From the NCBI GenBank assembly GCA_019918135.1, contig WBZZ01002383.1:60001-124000 (forward strand): a DNA stretch of 64,000 nt, given 5' to 3'. Below, piece by piece: positions 11,512 to 25,586 of the stretch; the stretch's first letter is position 1; each line of letters begins with the position of its first letter. The stretch comes from Paulinella micropora (lineage: Eukaryota > Cercozoa > Imbricatea > Euglyphida > Paulinellidae). A program made the translations under genes and the position numbers. The notes beneath the pieces are model-generated. The model did no database searches and was not told the origin of the DNA. It saw only the letters and a program-made list of their open reading frames with translations.

Positions 11512-11787
11512 GCATTCATATAGTTGAGTTTTATACCAAGAAGCATCACTACCCGAGCACATTAAAGGAATGGCTTCATCAAAACTAACACACCAATCAC
11601 TAAAAGGTTTATACACACATTTAAATTATGTTTCTATTCCTTTTTGAATACAATAAACACAACTTTCATTTTTTTAACACTGACCCGTGAATAGAAATCG
11701 CAGGCAGTCCGAGCAGAAATATTAATTAATAAAAAGTTTATAAAGATTAGTATAGGAAACTTTTGAAAAAGTTTCATCAAAACCATA

Positions 11788-11812
11788 GGAGGTGCGGAGG
11801 TGAAAGCTCCGC
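11788..11812 (+). repeat. Dispersed 25-bp repeat family 1, copy at gene start
   Basis: It reads GGAGGTGCGGAGG then TGAAAGCTCCGC and ends two bases before the ATG at 11814. The same module lies before the ATG at 12274 and occurs inverted at 7471-7495 and 6743-6768. Position suggests a leader or promoter element. Confidence 0.65.
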
Positions 11813-11813
11813 A

Positions 11814-12185
11814 ATGACTGACTATAAATTCCAAAAGATTATTTTTCTAAGTAATGATTTTCCAGGCGGGGTTAATGGTAGCAAGACATTTGACAAAACC
11901 ATTAAATTGAGCTTTACCCCAACTAGAATGAATGTTAAGTATATCCACTATATGAATGATGTGACGGAGACGAAAACAAAAATCCTTTATATGGACCGCA
12001 TTGGGATTATTGGAACATTCGCTGATAGCAACGTCGCAAACATTTCCAATCTCAGCTATAACTTAGGTATTATTAATTGGACCGATGGACAATACAGTTT
12101 TAGAGTGCTTAAAACAGACAATGGCAGTATTGAAACTGACCAACTAGCTGGAAGAATTGTTATTTGTTTAGAATTTCTAGCATAG
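11814..12185 (+). CDS. Unrecognised beta-rich protein (virion-like)
   Basis: The ATG at 11814 lies directly after a dispersed 25-bp repeat and is preferred over an upstream start at 11763. The 123-residue protein alternates short hydrophobic and polar strands (KIIFLSNDF, IKLSFTP, MNVKYIHYM, ILYMDRIGIIGTF, RIVICLEFLA) and has no low-complexity part, so it is probably a compact all-beta fold. It precedes the packaging ATPase in the same direction. Position and fold suggest a minor capsid or vertex-type protein, but sequence similarity to any named family is not visible to me. Confidence 0.55.
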   Translation: MTDYKFQKIIFLSNDFPGGVNGSKTFDKTIKLSFTPTRMNVKYIHYMNDVTETKTKILYMDRIGIIGTFADSNVANISNLSYNLGIINWTDGQYSFRVLKTDNGSIETDQLAGRIVICLEFLA

Positions 12186-12213
12186 GGGCCTGCTCCCCCT
12201 ACAACCCCGCAGG
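12184..12213. repeat. Palindromic repeat family 2, copy 2
   Basis: TAGGGGCCTGCTCCCCCTAC followed by AACCCCGC, right at the stop of the preceding gene. It is a hairpin-former in the intergenic gap and may act as a transcript 3' end structure. Confidence 0.6.
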
Positions 12214-12247
12214 TAAAAAAATATATTTTAGAATATATAATATATTT

Positions 12248-12272
12248 GGAGGTGCGGAGGCGAAGTCTCTGC
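12248..12272 (+). promoter_or_regulatory. Dispersed 25-bp repeat with AT-rich box upstream
   Basis: GGAGGTGCGGAGGCG plus AAGTCTCTGC ends at the base before the ATG at 12274. About 10-30 bp upstream is TATATTTTAGAATATATAA, which also precedes the partial repeat at 23,946. The recurring pair (AT-rich box, then GGAGGTGCG) looks like the element's own promoter and leader. Confidence 0.5.
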
Positions 12273-12273
12273 T

Positions 12274-13063
12274 ATGGAAAAAATCAATAATGTAAAGGTG
12301 AAACCAGTCAAGCAAAACGGAGATGGAGACAAGTTGGCAAAAGGATATAAGTTATTTGATGAACCGTATGCCAATATATTCGTTCTTGCCAGAAAACAAT
12401 TAGGAAAAACGACCGCACTGTTCGAAATCCTGAAACGAACGACCGACAAAAAGACCCGTATTGTCATTATCGCCAGCACTGTACATAAGGACTACATTTA
12501 CAAAGAAATGGTTAAGCACTTCAAGAAGAAGGGAAACCCGATGGCTATATACACATATTTGAAAACGGATGGATACAGTGTCATAGACTATGAGTTAGCT
12601 CAACAAGCCAGACGAAGAGCAAGAAGAAGGCGAAATTGTTCAGGACGGTAAAGATGAAGTAGAAAAGCCGAAGTTTCTTTATTTTGGTAAAGTGGAGAGA
12701 CCGAGCAAATACATCACACCAGAAGTTGTGTTCGTGTTAGATGGTTTGGGTAGTGGTTTAAGGGATAAGTCCGTTAGCGACCTGTTGAAAAAAAATAGAC
12801 ACTACAAGTCAAAGGTGATTATGAGTTCGCAATACCTACAAGACCTTAGACCTGAGGCGATAAAACAATTAGACTACATTTTAATATTTCCAGGTCAAAG
12901 TGTGGATAAAATAGAACTTGTATATAAACATTTAGACCTCGGCTACGACTTTGAATACTTCATTGAAAAATACCACGAGGCGACGAAAGAGAGATTTAAC
13001 TTTTTGTATGTGGATGCGGTATCGGACGAACTGAGGCAAAATTTCAACTATCGCTTGCGATAG
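12274..13063 (+). pseudogene. Packaging ATPase (FtsK/HerA, A32-like), broken
   Basis: Two readable pieces cover most of a genome-packaging ATPase, the motor that drives DNA into the particle in Polintons and related viruses. The first has the P-loop region FVLARKQLGKTTALFEIL and a following strand RIVIIAST. The second has the Walker B strand VVFVLDGLGSG, a helix that ends in a sensor-type Ser (VIMSSQYLQDLRPEA) and a C-terminal part with many Tyr and Phe residues. Order and spacing match the poxvirus A32/Polinton group. It starts directly after a dispersed 25-bp repeat and sits in the virion-gene cluster. The copy is broken about once. Confidence 0.75.
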
Positions 13064-13126
13064 TCAATAATTTCAATAAACGATTTTTGTAATTTTATTA
13101 TTTATTTTTTTTAGAACTATATATAA

Positions 13127-13441
13127 ATGCCAACATCACCAGTTATTATTTCACAACCAGCGGGATACAATATCAGCTACAATCCCAGTATGCCACAAGC
13201 AGGAGGTGCGAAGAACAGAAAGAAGAAGGGAAAAAAGAAACAAACAGGAGGCAAAGTTAATTGGGCGAAGGTCGGAAAAGCGATAGTGGATGCTAATAGG
13301 TTTATCAAGAAGAACCAATTGATTTCAAGGGGTGCTACTTTTCTCAGCGATGTCGGAGTGCCTTATGCGGACCGTGTAGCAAAGGCTGCGATTAAGCAAG
13401 GCTACGGTAAGCAACGAGGCGGAGCGGTCAAATTTCGTTAA
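13127..13441 (+). CDS. Small basic virion-core-like protein
   Basis: A 104-codon frame. The N-terminus is a Pro/Ser/Tyr-rich stretch (MPTSPVIISQPAGYNISYNP). A strongly basic cluster (KNRKKKGKKKQTGGK) follows, then an amphipathic helical segment (VNWAKVGKAIVDANRFIKK) and a Gly/Arg/Lys-rich end (KQRGGAVKFR). GG-type sites (QAGGAKN, QRGGAVK) could be cut by the element's adenovirus-type protease. Short, basic, cleavable proteins of this kind condense DNA or disrupt membranes in adenoviruses and Polinton-like viruses. That role is inferred from composition. It lies between the ATPase and the next basic coiled-coil gene, all on plus. Confidence 0.5.
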   Translation: MPTSPVIISQPAGYNISYNPSMPQAGGAKNRKKKGKKKQTGGKVNWAKVGKAIVDANRFIKKNQLISRGATFLSDVGVPYADRVAKAAIKQGYGKQRGGAVKFR

Positions 13442-13503
13442 ACCCCAATCACAAATGTAAATTATGTTATTAATTTTTTTTTACTCAATATACAACTGTA
13501 GTA

Positions 13504-14274
13504 ATGCGAAGTAAGCCAAAGAAGAAACTTAAACAACGACCGCCGAGGATATACAGAACCAAAGATGGCCGACCATATATTAAAGTGAAAGGCAAACGAG
13601 CATATCTCAACTTCGGAAAGAAAACTAATGACCTTTCAACACTTCAAATCGTTAAACTGTTTCTGAAATATATGAACAAACCCAACCGGCGAGGTCGTAG
13701 GGGCGGAGTCCCTACAATAGTTAAGTCCGAATTCAACCGTCTTGAGCACGAGAACCGCAACCAGATACAAAACAACCTGCTGAAAAAATATGAACTAATA
13801 CACGAGCAGGAAGAAAAGGAAAAGAAGTTAAGAGAACAGGCAGAAGATGAGAAGAAAAGAATAGAGAGGAAGGAGAATGCGGAAATGAAGGAAAGACAAG
13901 AAGAATTAATAAGGGAGGCGAACAGAGAGCAAAAGCTTATAGAGGATGTAAAATTTGAACAAGATAGAAAAAATGATTTAATGTTATTAGCGCCACCCCA
14001 GTTCAACCCTCAATATATCACACAAGGACCACAACCACCACCGCAAGCACCACCCCAAGCACCACAACTAGGACTACCACAAGCACCACAACTAGGACTA
14101 CCACAAGCACCACAAGCACCAGAAGAAAAACAGATGCCATTGAAAACAAAAGAAGAGAGAAAAGCGGAAAAGGAACTAAAAGAAAAGTATATTAAATTAT
14201 TGACGGAAACAGCGGGATTTACAAAGAAATTTATTAATAAGCTGAGCAAACAGAATTTCAAAAACTTGGTATAG
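13504..14274 (+). CDS. Basic N-terminal domain plus long coiled coil
   Basis: A 256-codon frame from the ATG at 13504. Residues 1-45 are basic with Tyr/Arg repeats (RTKDGRPYIKVKGKRAYLNF), which look like a small beta-hairpin DNA-binding module. Residues about 75-155 are Glu/Lys/Arg/Gln-rich heptads (coiled coil). Residues about 160-205 are Pro/Gln/Ala repeats (QAPQLGLP repeated). A Lys-rich helical end follows. A palindromic repeat of family 2 (13697-13715) lies inside the frame and is read as coding sequence (RGRRGGVPT). About 100 bp after the stop, the DNA transposon 14,376-22,781 is inserted, and coding-like sequence continues on its far side. The function is unknown. Confidence 0.5.
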   Translation: MRSKPKKKLKQRPPRIYRTKDGRPYIKVKGKRAYLNFGKKTNDLSTLQIVKLFLKYMNKPNRRGRRGGVPTIVKSEFNRLEHENRNQIQNNLLKKYELIHEQEEKEKKLREQAEDEKKRIERKENAEMKERQEELIREANREQKLIEDVKFEQDRKNDLMLLAPPQFNPQYITQGPQPPPQAPPQAPQLGLPQAPQLGLPQAPQAPEEKQMPLKTKEERKAEKELKEKYIKLLTETAGFTKKFINKLSKQNFKNLV

Positions 14275-14375
14275 GAGTAGAGAGTGCGATAGCCGCAGGA
14301 CAAACAGCAGATGAGCAAAAAGCACTGGCAGAGCAATACAAAAAAGTATTAGAAGAGGCAAAAAAGCAAGCGGAG

Positions 14376-15145
14376 GCGACCGGATATAATGCAAGCTAAC
14401 ATGCAAGCTAAGTCTAAAGGTTTTGAAAATTGATGGGAGTAGCATGAAAATGAAAGATTTTAATGTATTTTAACTATTTTAAACAAAAAAGTTTTTTTTA
14501 AAAATTGAATTTCTAGCCGTTACAACTGTTTTTCGACCGTTAGCTATATTTTGGCTAAATTGTGGTTTTGGCTTGCCTGAGCTTGGTTTTTCTTAGTTTT
14601 TATGTTGTTTTACATCAAAACCAACGTAATTATATTTAATTTATTAAATTCTAATGATATTACTTCAAATTCAAATTCAAATTCAAATGTGACTAGAAAT
14701 TTTCAAGTTTGTTACTGGTGGCAGCCATTCACTTATAGTCGTTATACATACTCACCGACTACTTGAACTATGCAAGGAACTATATTAATAAGAGTTTGTT
14801 TAGCATATTTACAATGTTTTTGAAGCATAAAACCGGTGCGGAAGCTTAGACTTCAAGTTGAGTGACTGTGTCTTACACTAGTCACTGTGACACTCAGCAT
14901 ACTTGCCACTCACTTGTAATCGTTATACATACTCACTGCCTACTTGAAGTATGCATGAAATTATATTAACACAATTTTGTTCAGCATATTTACAATGTTT
15001 TTGAAGCATAAAACCGGTGCGGAAGCTTAGACTTCAGAGTGAGTGACAGTGTTTTACACTAGTCACTGTGACACTCAGCATACTTGCCACTCACTCGTAA
15101 TCGTTATACATACTCACTGCCTACTTGAAGTATACATGAAATATA
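14376..15145 (+). repeat. Left terminal inverted repeat
   Basis: The outer ~360 bp matches the right end closely. The inner part contains successive ~181-bp units, each with GTTATACATACTCAC (starts at 14741, 14922 and 15103) and AAAACCGGTGCGGAAGCTTAG. About two full units plus a fragment are present. Confidence 0.85.
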
Positions 15146-15233
15146 TTAATAAAACTATATATTCACATAATGTTAATAAAATTCAAATTCAAATTAGACT
15201 TGAAATGTTTTAAGTTAAAATCAGTTTATTACT

Positions 15234-19025
<3,792 letters not shown>

Positions 19026-19298
19026 GTCAGTCTAACAGGAAGGAAGCAAGGGGGAAAAAAATAAATAAAGCCAGTGAACTGCTGCCGTTCGGCAAACACG
19101 AAAGCAATATAAAACAAGAGAATATGTTCAAGAAAAACAAAGCAAAATGACAAACAGCTACAAACTGTATGTGGGAGACATTATGTCCCCAAACGGATGG
19201 GTCACAAAAAGGGTCGGTGCAAAAAATATGGTCCGGACGCCAAACTCAACGAAAATTTGGTACGCAATTTACGGTCAAGTGAAATTCGGCATTAGTCC

Positions 19299-19361
19299 TT
19301 GCAACCGAAGTTGCAACCGTTTTTGGGTTGCTCCCAAAAACGGTTGCAACTTCGGTTGCAA
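19299..19361. promoter_or_regulatory. Perfect palindrome with 29-bp arms between divergent genes
   Basis: Arms 19299-19327 and 19333-19361 are exact reverse complements around the spacer TTGCT. Each arm itself repeats TTGCAACCG/TTGCAACCG. It lies in the ~430-bp gap between the transposase start (19025, minus) and the coiled-coil gene start (19453, plus), so it may be a shared operator, a transposase binding site or an extruding hairpin. Confidence 0.75.
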
Positions 19362-19452
19362 CACAGTGAACCATTGTGTTTTTTACCCACGCTTTTTGAA
19401 CCAAACCTTGGGGTTGGCAAACACAACAAGAACTCGAGAGTAGAAGGCAAGT

Positions 19453-21558
19453 ATGTCTGATACTACTAGTACCACTGACAGTGTTCCTGTGCAACCTGCC
19501 AATGCTTGGGCATCAGGTCGCTCTTGCAAACTGTTTTCATTGAAAATTATTCACTTTTTGTTTTCTTGTCTTGAGGTCCGGCGTTGGTAGACCCTGCGAT
19601 GGAGTCGATTTCAAACGTTCCAAACGCTATTTTCGCCCGGCCTATACAGAGCGCCAACGTGGCAGTTGTAGCCAACATCGCCAACGAGGTCCTTCAGCCT
19701 GGTCTTGTCCGTGATGAATTCATCGTGCAGTGGGTGGGTTGGCCTGCCGACCTGCGAATCACCATCGATCGCGATGCGGATGATAATGCTCGCAAAGCAA
19801 GTATAGCCAAAGTTGTTTCTATTGTCGCCAACCTTGTTCAAGAACGTTTGTGTTTTTTTACCTTGGAAGCTGGTCCTTACAACCTTGCCGGTCCAACCGT
19901 CGTCAAGGTTGTCTTTGTTTCCCAGTCAGACTCACTTTTCTATCATTATTCTTGTGGTTAGTTCGGCGTGACACACCCCGCAGACGTGGCAAGGTTTCGT
20001 CCTGGGCGCGAGGTGGAGGGTGGAACTATTAAACGCAGTTGGAACTTCGCAAACGAGCAAGGTTGCGAGCTCATTGACAGGCAGGCCGACGGAAACAGAA
20101 TGCTTTTTTTGCTGGAGACCTACTTGAACGGTTCCAAAATCGTGCCAGGCACTTTTGTGTGGTTCATCACTGCTGCCATTCGGAATTCCAGCAATCGTGA
20201 AGTGCTGAAGAACCCTGATACTACTTTATGGCTGGCTAGGGTTCTGCGTATTCTAAAGAAAGTAACCATTTTGAATGGCGTTGCGCGTTCTTATATTCAT
20301 TTCGTACTTTCGTACCGGTCCGAAAATGGGAACATCAGAGTGATTGCGTCTGTTTTAGGGTGGATACACAACGTTGTCGTGCCAGCCTTTCAAGCCCGGT
20401 TGGAGCAGGACCCAGCTGCTGTGCGTCCTTGGACTTTGGAGTCTTCTGAATGTAAGGATGCTTGCGTATCAGTTGTTGCTAAGGTTATGAAGCGTTCCGA
20501 GGAACACACAGAGACCCAAAAGTCACCTACTTCCCCTCAAGTCTCCGTGCCTGTAGCAAGTTGGAGCTCTTCCGCAGCCGCTGACAGCCATGCCATGCAA
20601 GAGCTTGTCAAGTTGAAAGCAGAAAACCAAGTTTTGCGTGATAAAATCACAAAGCTGGAGGCGGGTGACAAGGAGGCACACTGCATTGTAAAAGACACCT
20701 TGCAGCATTTTGACGACGAGCGTGCAGCGAAGCTGCGAGCAGAAAGAGAGCTGAAGAATGCCAGTGACGCTCTTCAAACTGCAGCAGATGCTCGGCAGGA
20801 TCTTGAGAAGCATGTGAGCTCCTTGCAGGACCAAGTGGCAGAGTGGAAGAAAAAAACCTACAACACCGAAAGGGTAACTCTTTGCTTCAGATACAATATT
20901 TTTTCTTCCTTTTTTTTTTGCTTTGCAGACAAAGAAGCGACTTGATACTGTGCATGCTTCGCTGAAGCAAGTACTTCATTCCTGTTTTGCTTGCACTTAA
21001 CTTACACATTGTGTTTTGTTTAGAAATATGAAGCCTTGGCGGCACAGAATGAAGAGGCGGTTGAGACCGGCACCCGCGCAGAGGAAGCCTTGGCCGCTGC
21101 AGAGGAGAAAGTGACCGAGCACGAGGAGAAGCTGATAGAGACGAAGGGATTGCTGGAAAAGGAGCAGGCAAAGACGGAAGACTCGAAACTGAAAATTGCT
21201 GCGTTGCAGACTCAAGTTACCACTCTGCAATCGAGTCTTCGAGAAGCCACCGCTCAACGGGACGAATACAAAGGTCATGAGCTAGCAATCAACCAAACGG
21301 GACGAACACATGGTTGTTTTGGTAGCTGTCGCGAAAGGGGCGAGGATGATGCTCAGCGCTACATCTAGCAGCCATGTTTCAGGCAAGTCACGGTCGCGCT
21401 CAGTGTCTCTTTCTCCTGTGAAAGCAAAGAAGCACAAAAGAAGCAAGCGGGTCGATCGTGATCGTTACGCTTCATCTGATTCAGAATCAGAATGTAGCAA
21501 AAAATCAACGCCTTCTGCTAAGCGCTACCGTCGTCATGGACACTGCCACCACTCTTGA
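19453..21558 (+). CDS. Six-exon coiled-coil protein with RS-rich tail
   Basis: Exons 19453-19516, 19576-19907, 19962-20873, 20929-20970, 21024-21273 and 21383-21558 are bounded by GT and AG and stay in one frame (591 codons). The N-terminus (MSDTTSTTDSVPVQPANAWA) is disordered. Residues about 25-330 form an unrecognised, probably globular domain (FARPIQSANVAVVANIANEV, FLLETYLNGSKIVPGTFVWF). From about 340 a long coiled coil runs through exons 3-5 (LKAENQVLRDKITKLEAG, EEKVTEHEEKLIETKGLLEK). The tail is Lys/Arg/Ser-rich (GKSRSRSVSLSPVKAKKHKR), like a nuclear or RNA-binding RS segment. An AATAAA signal follows near 21,622. As the second gene of the transposon it may be an accessory DNA-binding or targeting protein; that is inference. 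Confidence 0.75.
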
Positions 21559-21764
21559 TTTTTTCATTGGCACGAAAATGAAGCTAAGCATTATTGCTTT
21601 TACTAGTATTATTTCTTAATATAATAAAAAGAATTTCAAATTTTTTCTCTTTTTATTGATAATTCAATGTCTGACCTTTAGCCTGTCAAATGATTAATAT
21701 CAATATTCGTAACTCCTGCCACCACTGACCAACGCTTATGACTGAGTGCATGACTGTAATTTCT

Positions 21765-22781
21765 AAGCTTCCGCACCGGTTTTACGCTTCAAAAACATTA
21801 TAAATGTGCTGAAAAAGCTAGTATTCATATTATTTCATACATACTTCAAGTAGGCAGTGAGTATGTATAACTATTACAAGTGAGTGGCAAGTATGCTGAG
21901 TGTCACAGTGAGGCTAGTGTAAAACACTGTCACTCACTCTGAAATCTAAGCTTCCGCACCGGTTTTATGCTTCAAAAACATTATAAATATGCTAAACAAA
22001 CTAGTATTAATATAATTTCATGCATAATTCAAGTAGGCAGTGAGTATGTATAACGATTACGAGTGAGTGGCAAGTATGCTGAGTGTCACAGTGACTAGTG
22101 TAAAACACTGTCACTCACTCTGAAGTCTAAGCTTCCGCACCGGTTTTATGCTTCAAAAACATTGTAAATATGCTGAACAAACTTATGTTAATATAATTTC
22201 ATGCATACTTCAAGTAGGCAGTGAGTATGTATAACGATTACAAGTGAGTGGCAAGTATGCTGAGTGTCACAGTGACTAGTGTAAAACACAGTCACTCAAC
22301 TTGAAGTCTAAGCTTCCGCACCGGTTTTATGCTTCAAAAACATTGTAAATATGCTAAACAAACTCTTATTAATATAGTTCCTTGCATAGTTCAAGTAGTC
22401 GGTGAGTATGTATAACGACTATAAGTGAATGGCTGCCACCAGTAACAAACTTGAAAATTTCTAGTCACATTTGAATTTGAATTTGAATTTGAAGTAATAT
22501 CATTAGAATTTAATAAATTAAATATAATTACGCTGGTTTTGATGTAAAACAACATAAAAACTAAGAAAAACCAAGCTCAGGCAAGCCAAAACCACAATTT
22601 AGCCAAAATATAGCTAACGGTCGAAAAACAGTTGTAACGGCTAGAAATTCAATTTTTAAAAAAAACTTTTTTGTTTAAAATAGTTAAAATACATTAAAAT
22701 CTTTCATTTTCATGCTACTCCCATCAATTTTCAAAACCTTTAGACTTAGCTTGCATGTTAGCTTGCATTATATCCGGTCGC
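21765..22781 (-). repeat. Right terminal inverted repeat
   Basis: Inverted match to the left end, with four ~181-bp units (GTATGTATAAC at about 21861, 22044, 22225 and 22404) against about two and a half on the left. The copy number of the internal unit therefore differs between the two ends. Confidence 0.85.
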
Positions 22782-22860
22782 TAAAGCGAAACACTTTGAA
22801 GTTAAAGATAAAATATCATACATATCCGCAGGTTTAAGAAATGATTATAAGTATCCGAAA

Positions 22861-23898
22861 TTGGATATACCCAAAACTTTGGGCCCTGCTTTGGAAGCAA
22901 AAATGATAGCCGAAGGCAAACAACCACCAAAAAAAGTTAAAGGAAAACACACGACTGCGGGTATGGCGCAAGTTTTAGTAGATGAAGGTATTGATTTAGG
23001 AATAGACCAGAATGAGATGAGAAAGAAACTCGCTGATTATTTGGGAATAAACCAAGCTGGTGCTGGACCAAGAACGATTGAGGAATTCATCCACAAACTT
23101 TTGACAATAGCAACAATTAAGAAATATTTAAAAAAGGGCAAATACAAGAAAAAAATGAAGAAGGAATATGTAAATAACTTAGTAACCGAAATGAGAAGCG
23201 ACCCAAATATTAAAAATCAAGTTTCAAATAATCTCGGTATTCAACTGACGGAGGAAGTTCAACCACAACAACCAGCCACCCCCGATGTAGAGGAAGTTCA
23301 ACCACCAGCCCCAGAAACCGCACCCGACACCACCACCGACACCACCACCGACACAATTCAACCCGAGGTAGACCCAGGGCTTGTAGGAGCAGGGAACTTC
23401 GTCCCCCGCATCCCCTCTGATGGGGTTGTAGGGGTTTACCCCTACAAAGGATTAATGACGGACGAAATAGACAACATTATGAAAAAGCACGAATGGTATA
23501 TCGGCACGGTAGCCAGCGATGAAATAAACAAACTGAAACCAGAAAAAAGAAAGAAGTATGGATTTATTATGAACTTGGATAAGTCTAGCCAACCAGGCTC
23601 ACATTGGATTGCTGTTTGGGTTGCTCTAATTAAAGACGACTCTATTGAAATCTACGACCCGCTCGCACTGTATAAGCCGACTGAGCTATTTCTACACCAA
23701 ATGAAACAGCTTATTGACAAGAGTAAGCCGAACACATATCTGCTTATGAAGGTTAATCAAGTTAAAAACCAAAGCGACACAACAGATACCTGCGGGTGGC
23801 ATAGTATTACATTCGCCAGCGGTTGGACAGACTTAAAAGAAAAAGAAGCGGAGGAGTTGAAAGCTCAGAACGGGTATGGTTTTGACACTTTCATTTGA
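22861..23898 (+). CDS. Adenovirus/Ulp1-type cysteine protease (Polinton PRO)
   Basis: The open frame of 345 codons continues coding-like sequence from 22,782, so its true start is not visible beside the transposon insertion. The N-terminal ~120 residues are basic and helical (KKVKGKHTTAGMAQVLVDEG). A Pro/Thr/Asp repeat (DTTTDTTTDTI) is the linker. The C-terminal ~170 residues are the protease: SHWIAVWV (catalytic His), IEIYDPLA (Asp) and DTCGWHSITFASGW (Cys, followed by a helix). This is the fold of the adenovirus maturation protease and Ulp1, which in Polintons cuts capsid and core proteins. A family 2 palindrome (23412-23445) is read in frame inside the linker (VVGVYPYKG). Confidence 0.75.
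   Translation: MDIPKTLGPALEAKMIAEGKQPPKKVKGKHTTAGMAQVLVDEGIDLGIDQNEMRKKLADYLGINQAGAGPRTIEEFIHKLLTIATIKKYLKKGKYKKKMKKEYVNNLVTEMRSDPNIKNQVSNNLGIQLTEEVQPQQPATPDVEEVQPPAPETAPDTTTDTTTDTIQPEVDPGLVGAGNFVPRIPSDGVVGVYPYKGLMTDEIDNIMKKHEWYIGTVASDEINKLKPEKRKKYGFIMNLDKSSQPGSHWIAVWVALIKDDSIEIYDPLALYKPTELFLHQMKQLIDKSKPNTYLLMKVNQVKNQSDTTDTCGWHSITFASGWTDLKEKEAEELKAQNGYGFDTFI
23412..23445. repeat. Palindromic repeat family 2, copy inside a coding frame
   Basis: CCCCTCTGATGGGG followed by GTAGGGGTTTACCCCTAC. It matches the intergenic copies at 11476-11511 and 12184-12213 but here is translated within the protease frame. Confidence 0.65.
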
Positions 23899-24027
23899 AG
23901 TAATTAAAACAAAAAAAATATATTTTAGAATATATAAACTCAATTGGAGGTGCGATGGAGTATAGGGGCACTCTCTCACTCTTTCTTTCATTTTACATGT
24001 ATGATAATAATAATAATAGTAATGATA

Positions 24028-24246
24028 GTGCTTCTCAGTCAATGGCGATGCATTTCTGCACATGTGCCTCCATCGTCTCACCCGTGAGGGGAGTACGAAT
24101 ATTTGACGATAAGCTCTACTGACACCCCCGCAAGGCAGCTCCAAGCCTTCCAGACAGACCAATACTTTCAAAGAAAATATCCTTTGAAAATACTGGCACC
24201 GACGGGAATCGAACTGGCGACAGGTCCCAGATGGTAGACCTTAACC
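24028..24246 (-). repeat. SINE (type 2), head-truncated, minus
   Basis: Type 2 body (CAATACTTTCAAAGAAAATA and TGGCACCGACGGGAATCGAA on plus) with the outermost head missing. It abuts (AAT)n on the right and lies ~75 bp beyond the broken right edge of the Polinton-like block. Confidence 0.8.
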
Positions 24247-24316
<70 letters not shown>

Positions 24317-24367
24317 GGCTTCCTCAGACTATAGCATCAGATCCAGATCCTGGACATGTGCCTCCAT

Positions 24368-24369
<2 letters not shown>
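24317..24369 (-). repeat. Type C LINE-tail fragment, minus
   Basis: On minus it reads ATGGAGGCACATGTCCAGGA then ...TAGTCTGAGGAAGCCTA(TTA)n. It shares the ATGGAGGCACATGT start with the SINE and LINE tails but has a different end. Repeated at 25478-25529. Confidence 0.75.
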
Positions 24370-24445
<76 letters not shown>

Positions 24446-24713
24446 GTGCCTCTCTGTCAATGGCTGATGCATTTCTGCACATGCGCCTCCATCGTCTCAC
24501 CCGTGAGGGGAGTACGAAGAATTGACGATAAGCTCTAATGACACCCCCGCAAGGGCAGTTCCAACACTTCCAGACGGGCCGGTATGTTCAATGAAAATAC
24601 TGGTCCAGAAATAGACCGGTATGTTCAATGAAAATACTGGTGGCACCGACGGGAATCGAACTGGCGACAGGGCTCAGATGGTAGAACTTGACCACTGGGC
24701 TATCACGGTGTCC
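24446..24713 (-). repeat. SINE (type 1), full-length, minus
   Basis: Complete copy, two internal modules joined by CCAGAAATAGACCGG. Essentially identical to the next copy, so this pair with its (AAT)n arose by recent duplication or serial insertion. Confidence 0.9.
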
Positions 24714-24785
<72 letters not shown>

Positions 24786-25053
24786 GTGCCTCTCTGTCAA
24801 TGGCTGATGCATTTCTGCACATGCGCCTCCATCGTCTCACCCGTGAGGGGAGTACGAAGAATTGACGATAAGCTCTAATGACACCCCCGCAAGGGCAGTT
24901 CCAACACTTCCAGACGGGCCGGTATGTTCAATGAAAATACTGGTCCAGAAATAGACCGGTATGTTCAATGAAAATACTGGTGGCACCGACGGGAATCGAA
25001 CTGGCGACAGGGCTCAGATGGTAGAACTTGACCACTGGGCTATCACGGTGTCC
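24786..25053 (-). repeat. SINE (type 1), full-length, minus
   Basis: Complete copy with the same module join and the same GGCTCAGATGG variant as 24446-24713. Confidence 0.9.
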
Positions 25054-25054
25054 A

Positions 25055-25097
<43 letters not shown>

Positions 25098-25363
25098 GTG
25101 CTTCTCTGTCAATGGCTGATGCATTTCTGCACATGCGCCTCCATCGTCTCACCCGTGAGGGGAGTACGAAAAATTGACGATAGGCTGTAATGACACCCCC
25201 GAAAGGGCAGTTCCAACACTTCCAGACGGACCGGTATGTTCAATGAAAATACTGGTCCAGACGGACCGGTATGTTCAATGAAAATACTGGTGGCACCGAC
25301 GGGAATCGAACTGGCGACAGGGCCCAGATGGTAGAACTTGACCACTGGGCTATCACGGTGTCC
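25098..25363 (-). repeat. SINE (type 1), full-length, minus
   Basis: Complete copy with two internal modules. It is followed on the right by a ~110-bp (AAT)n tract and a type C tail fragment (25478-25529). Confidence 0.9.
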
Positions 25364-25368
25364 AAAAC

Positions 25369-25477
<109 letters not shown>

Positions 25478-25526
25478 GGCTTCCTCAGACTATAGCATCA
25501 GATCCAGATCCTGGACATGTGCCTCC

Positions 25527-25529
<3 letters not shown>
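25478..25529 (-). repeat. Type C LINE-tail fragment, minus
   Basis: The same ~52-bp sequence as 24317-24369, again followed by (TTA)n when read on minus. Confidence 0.75.
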
Positions 25530-25559
<30 letters not shown>

Positions 25560-25586
25560 TAATAATAATAATAATAGACTTATCAG

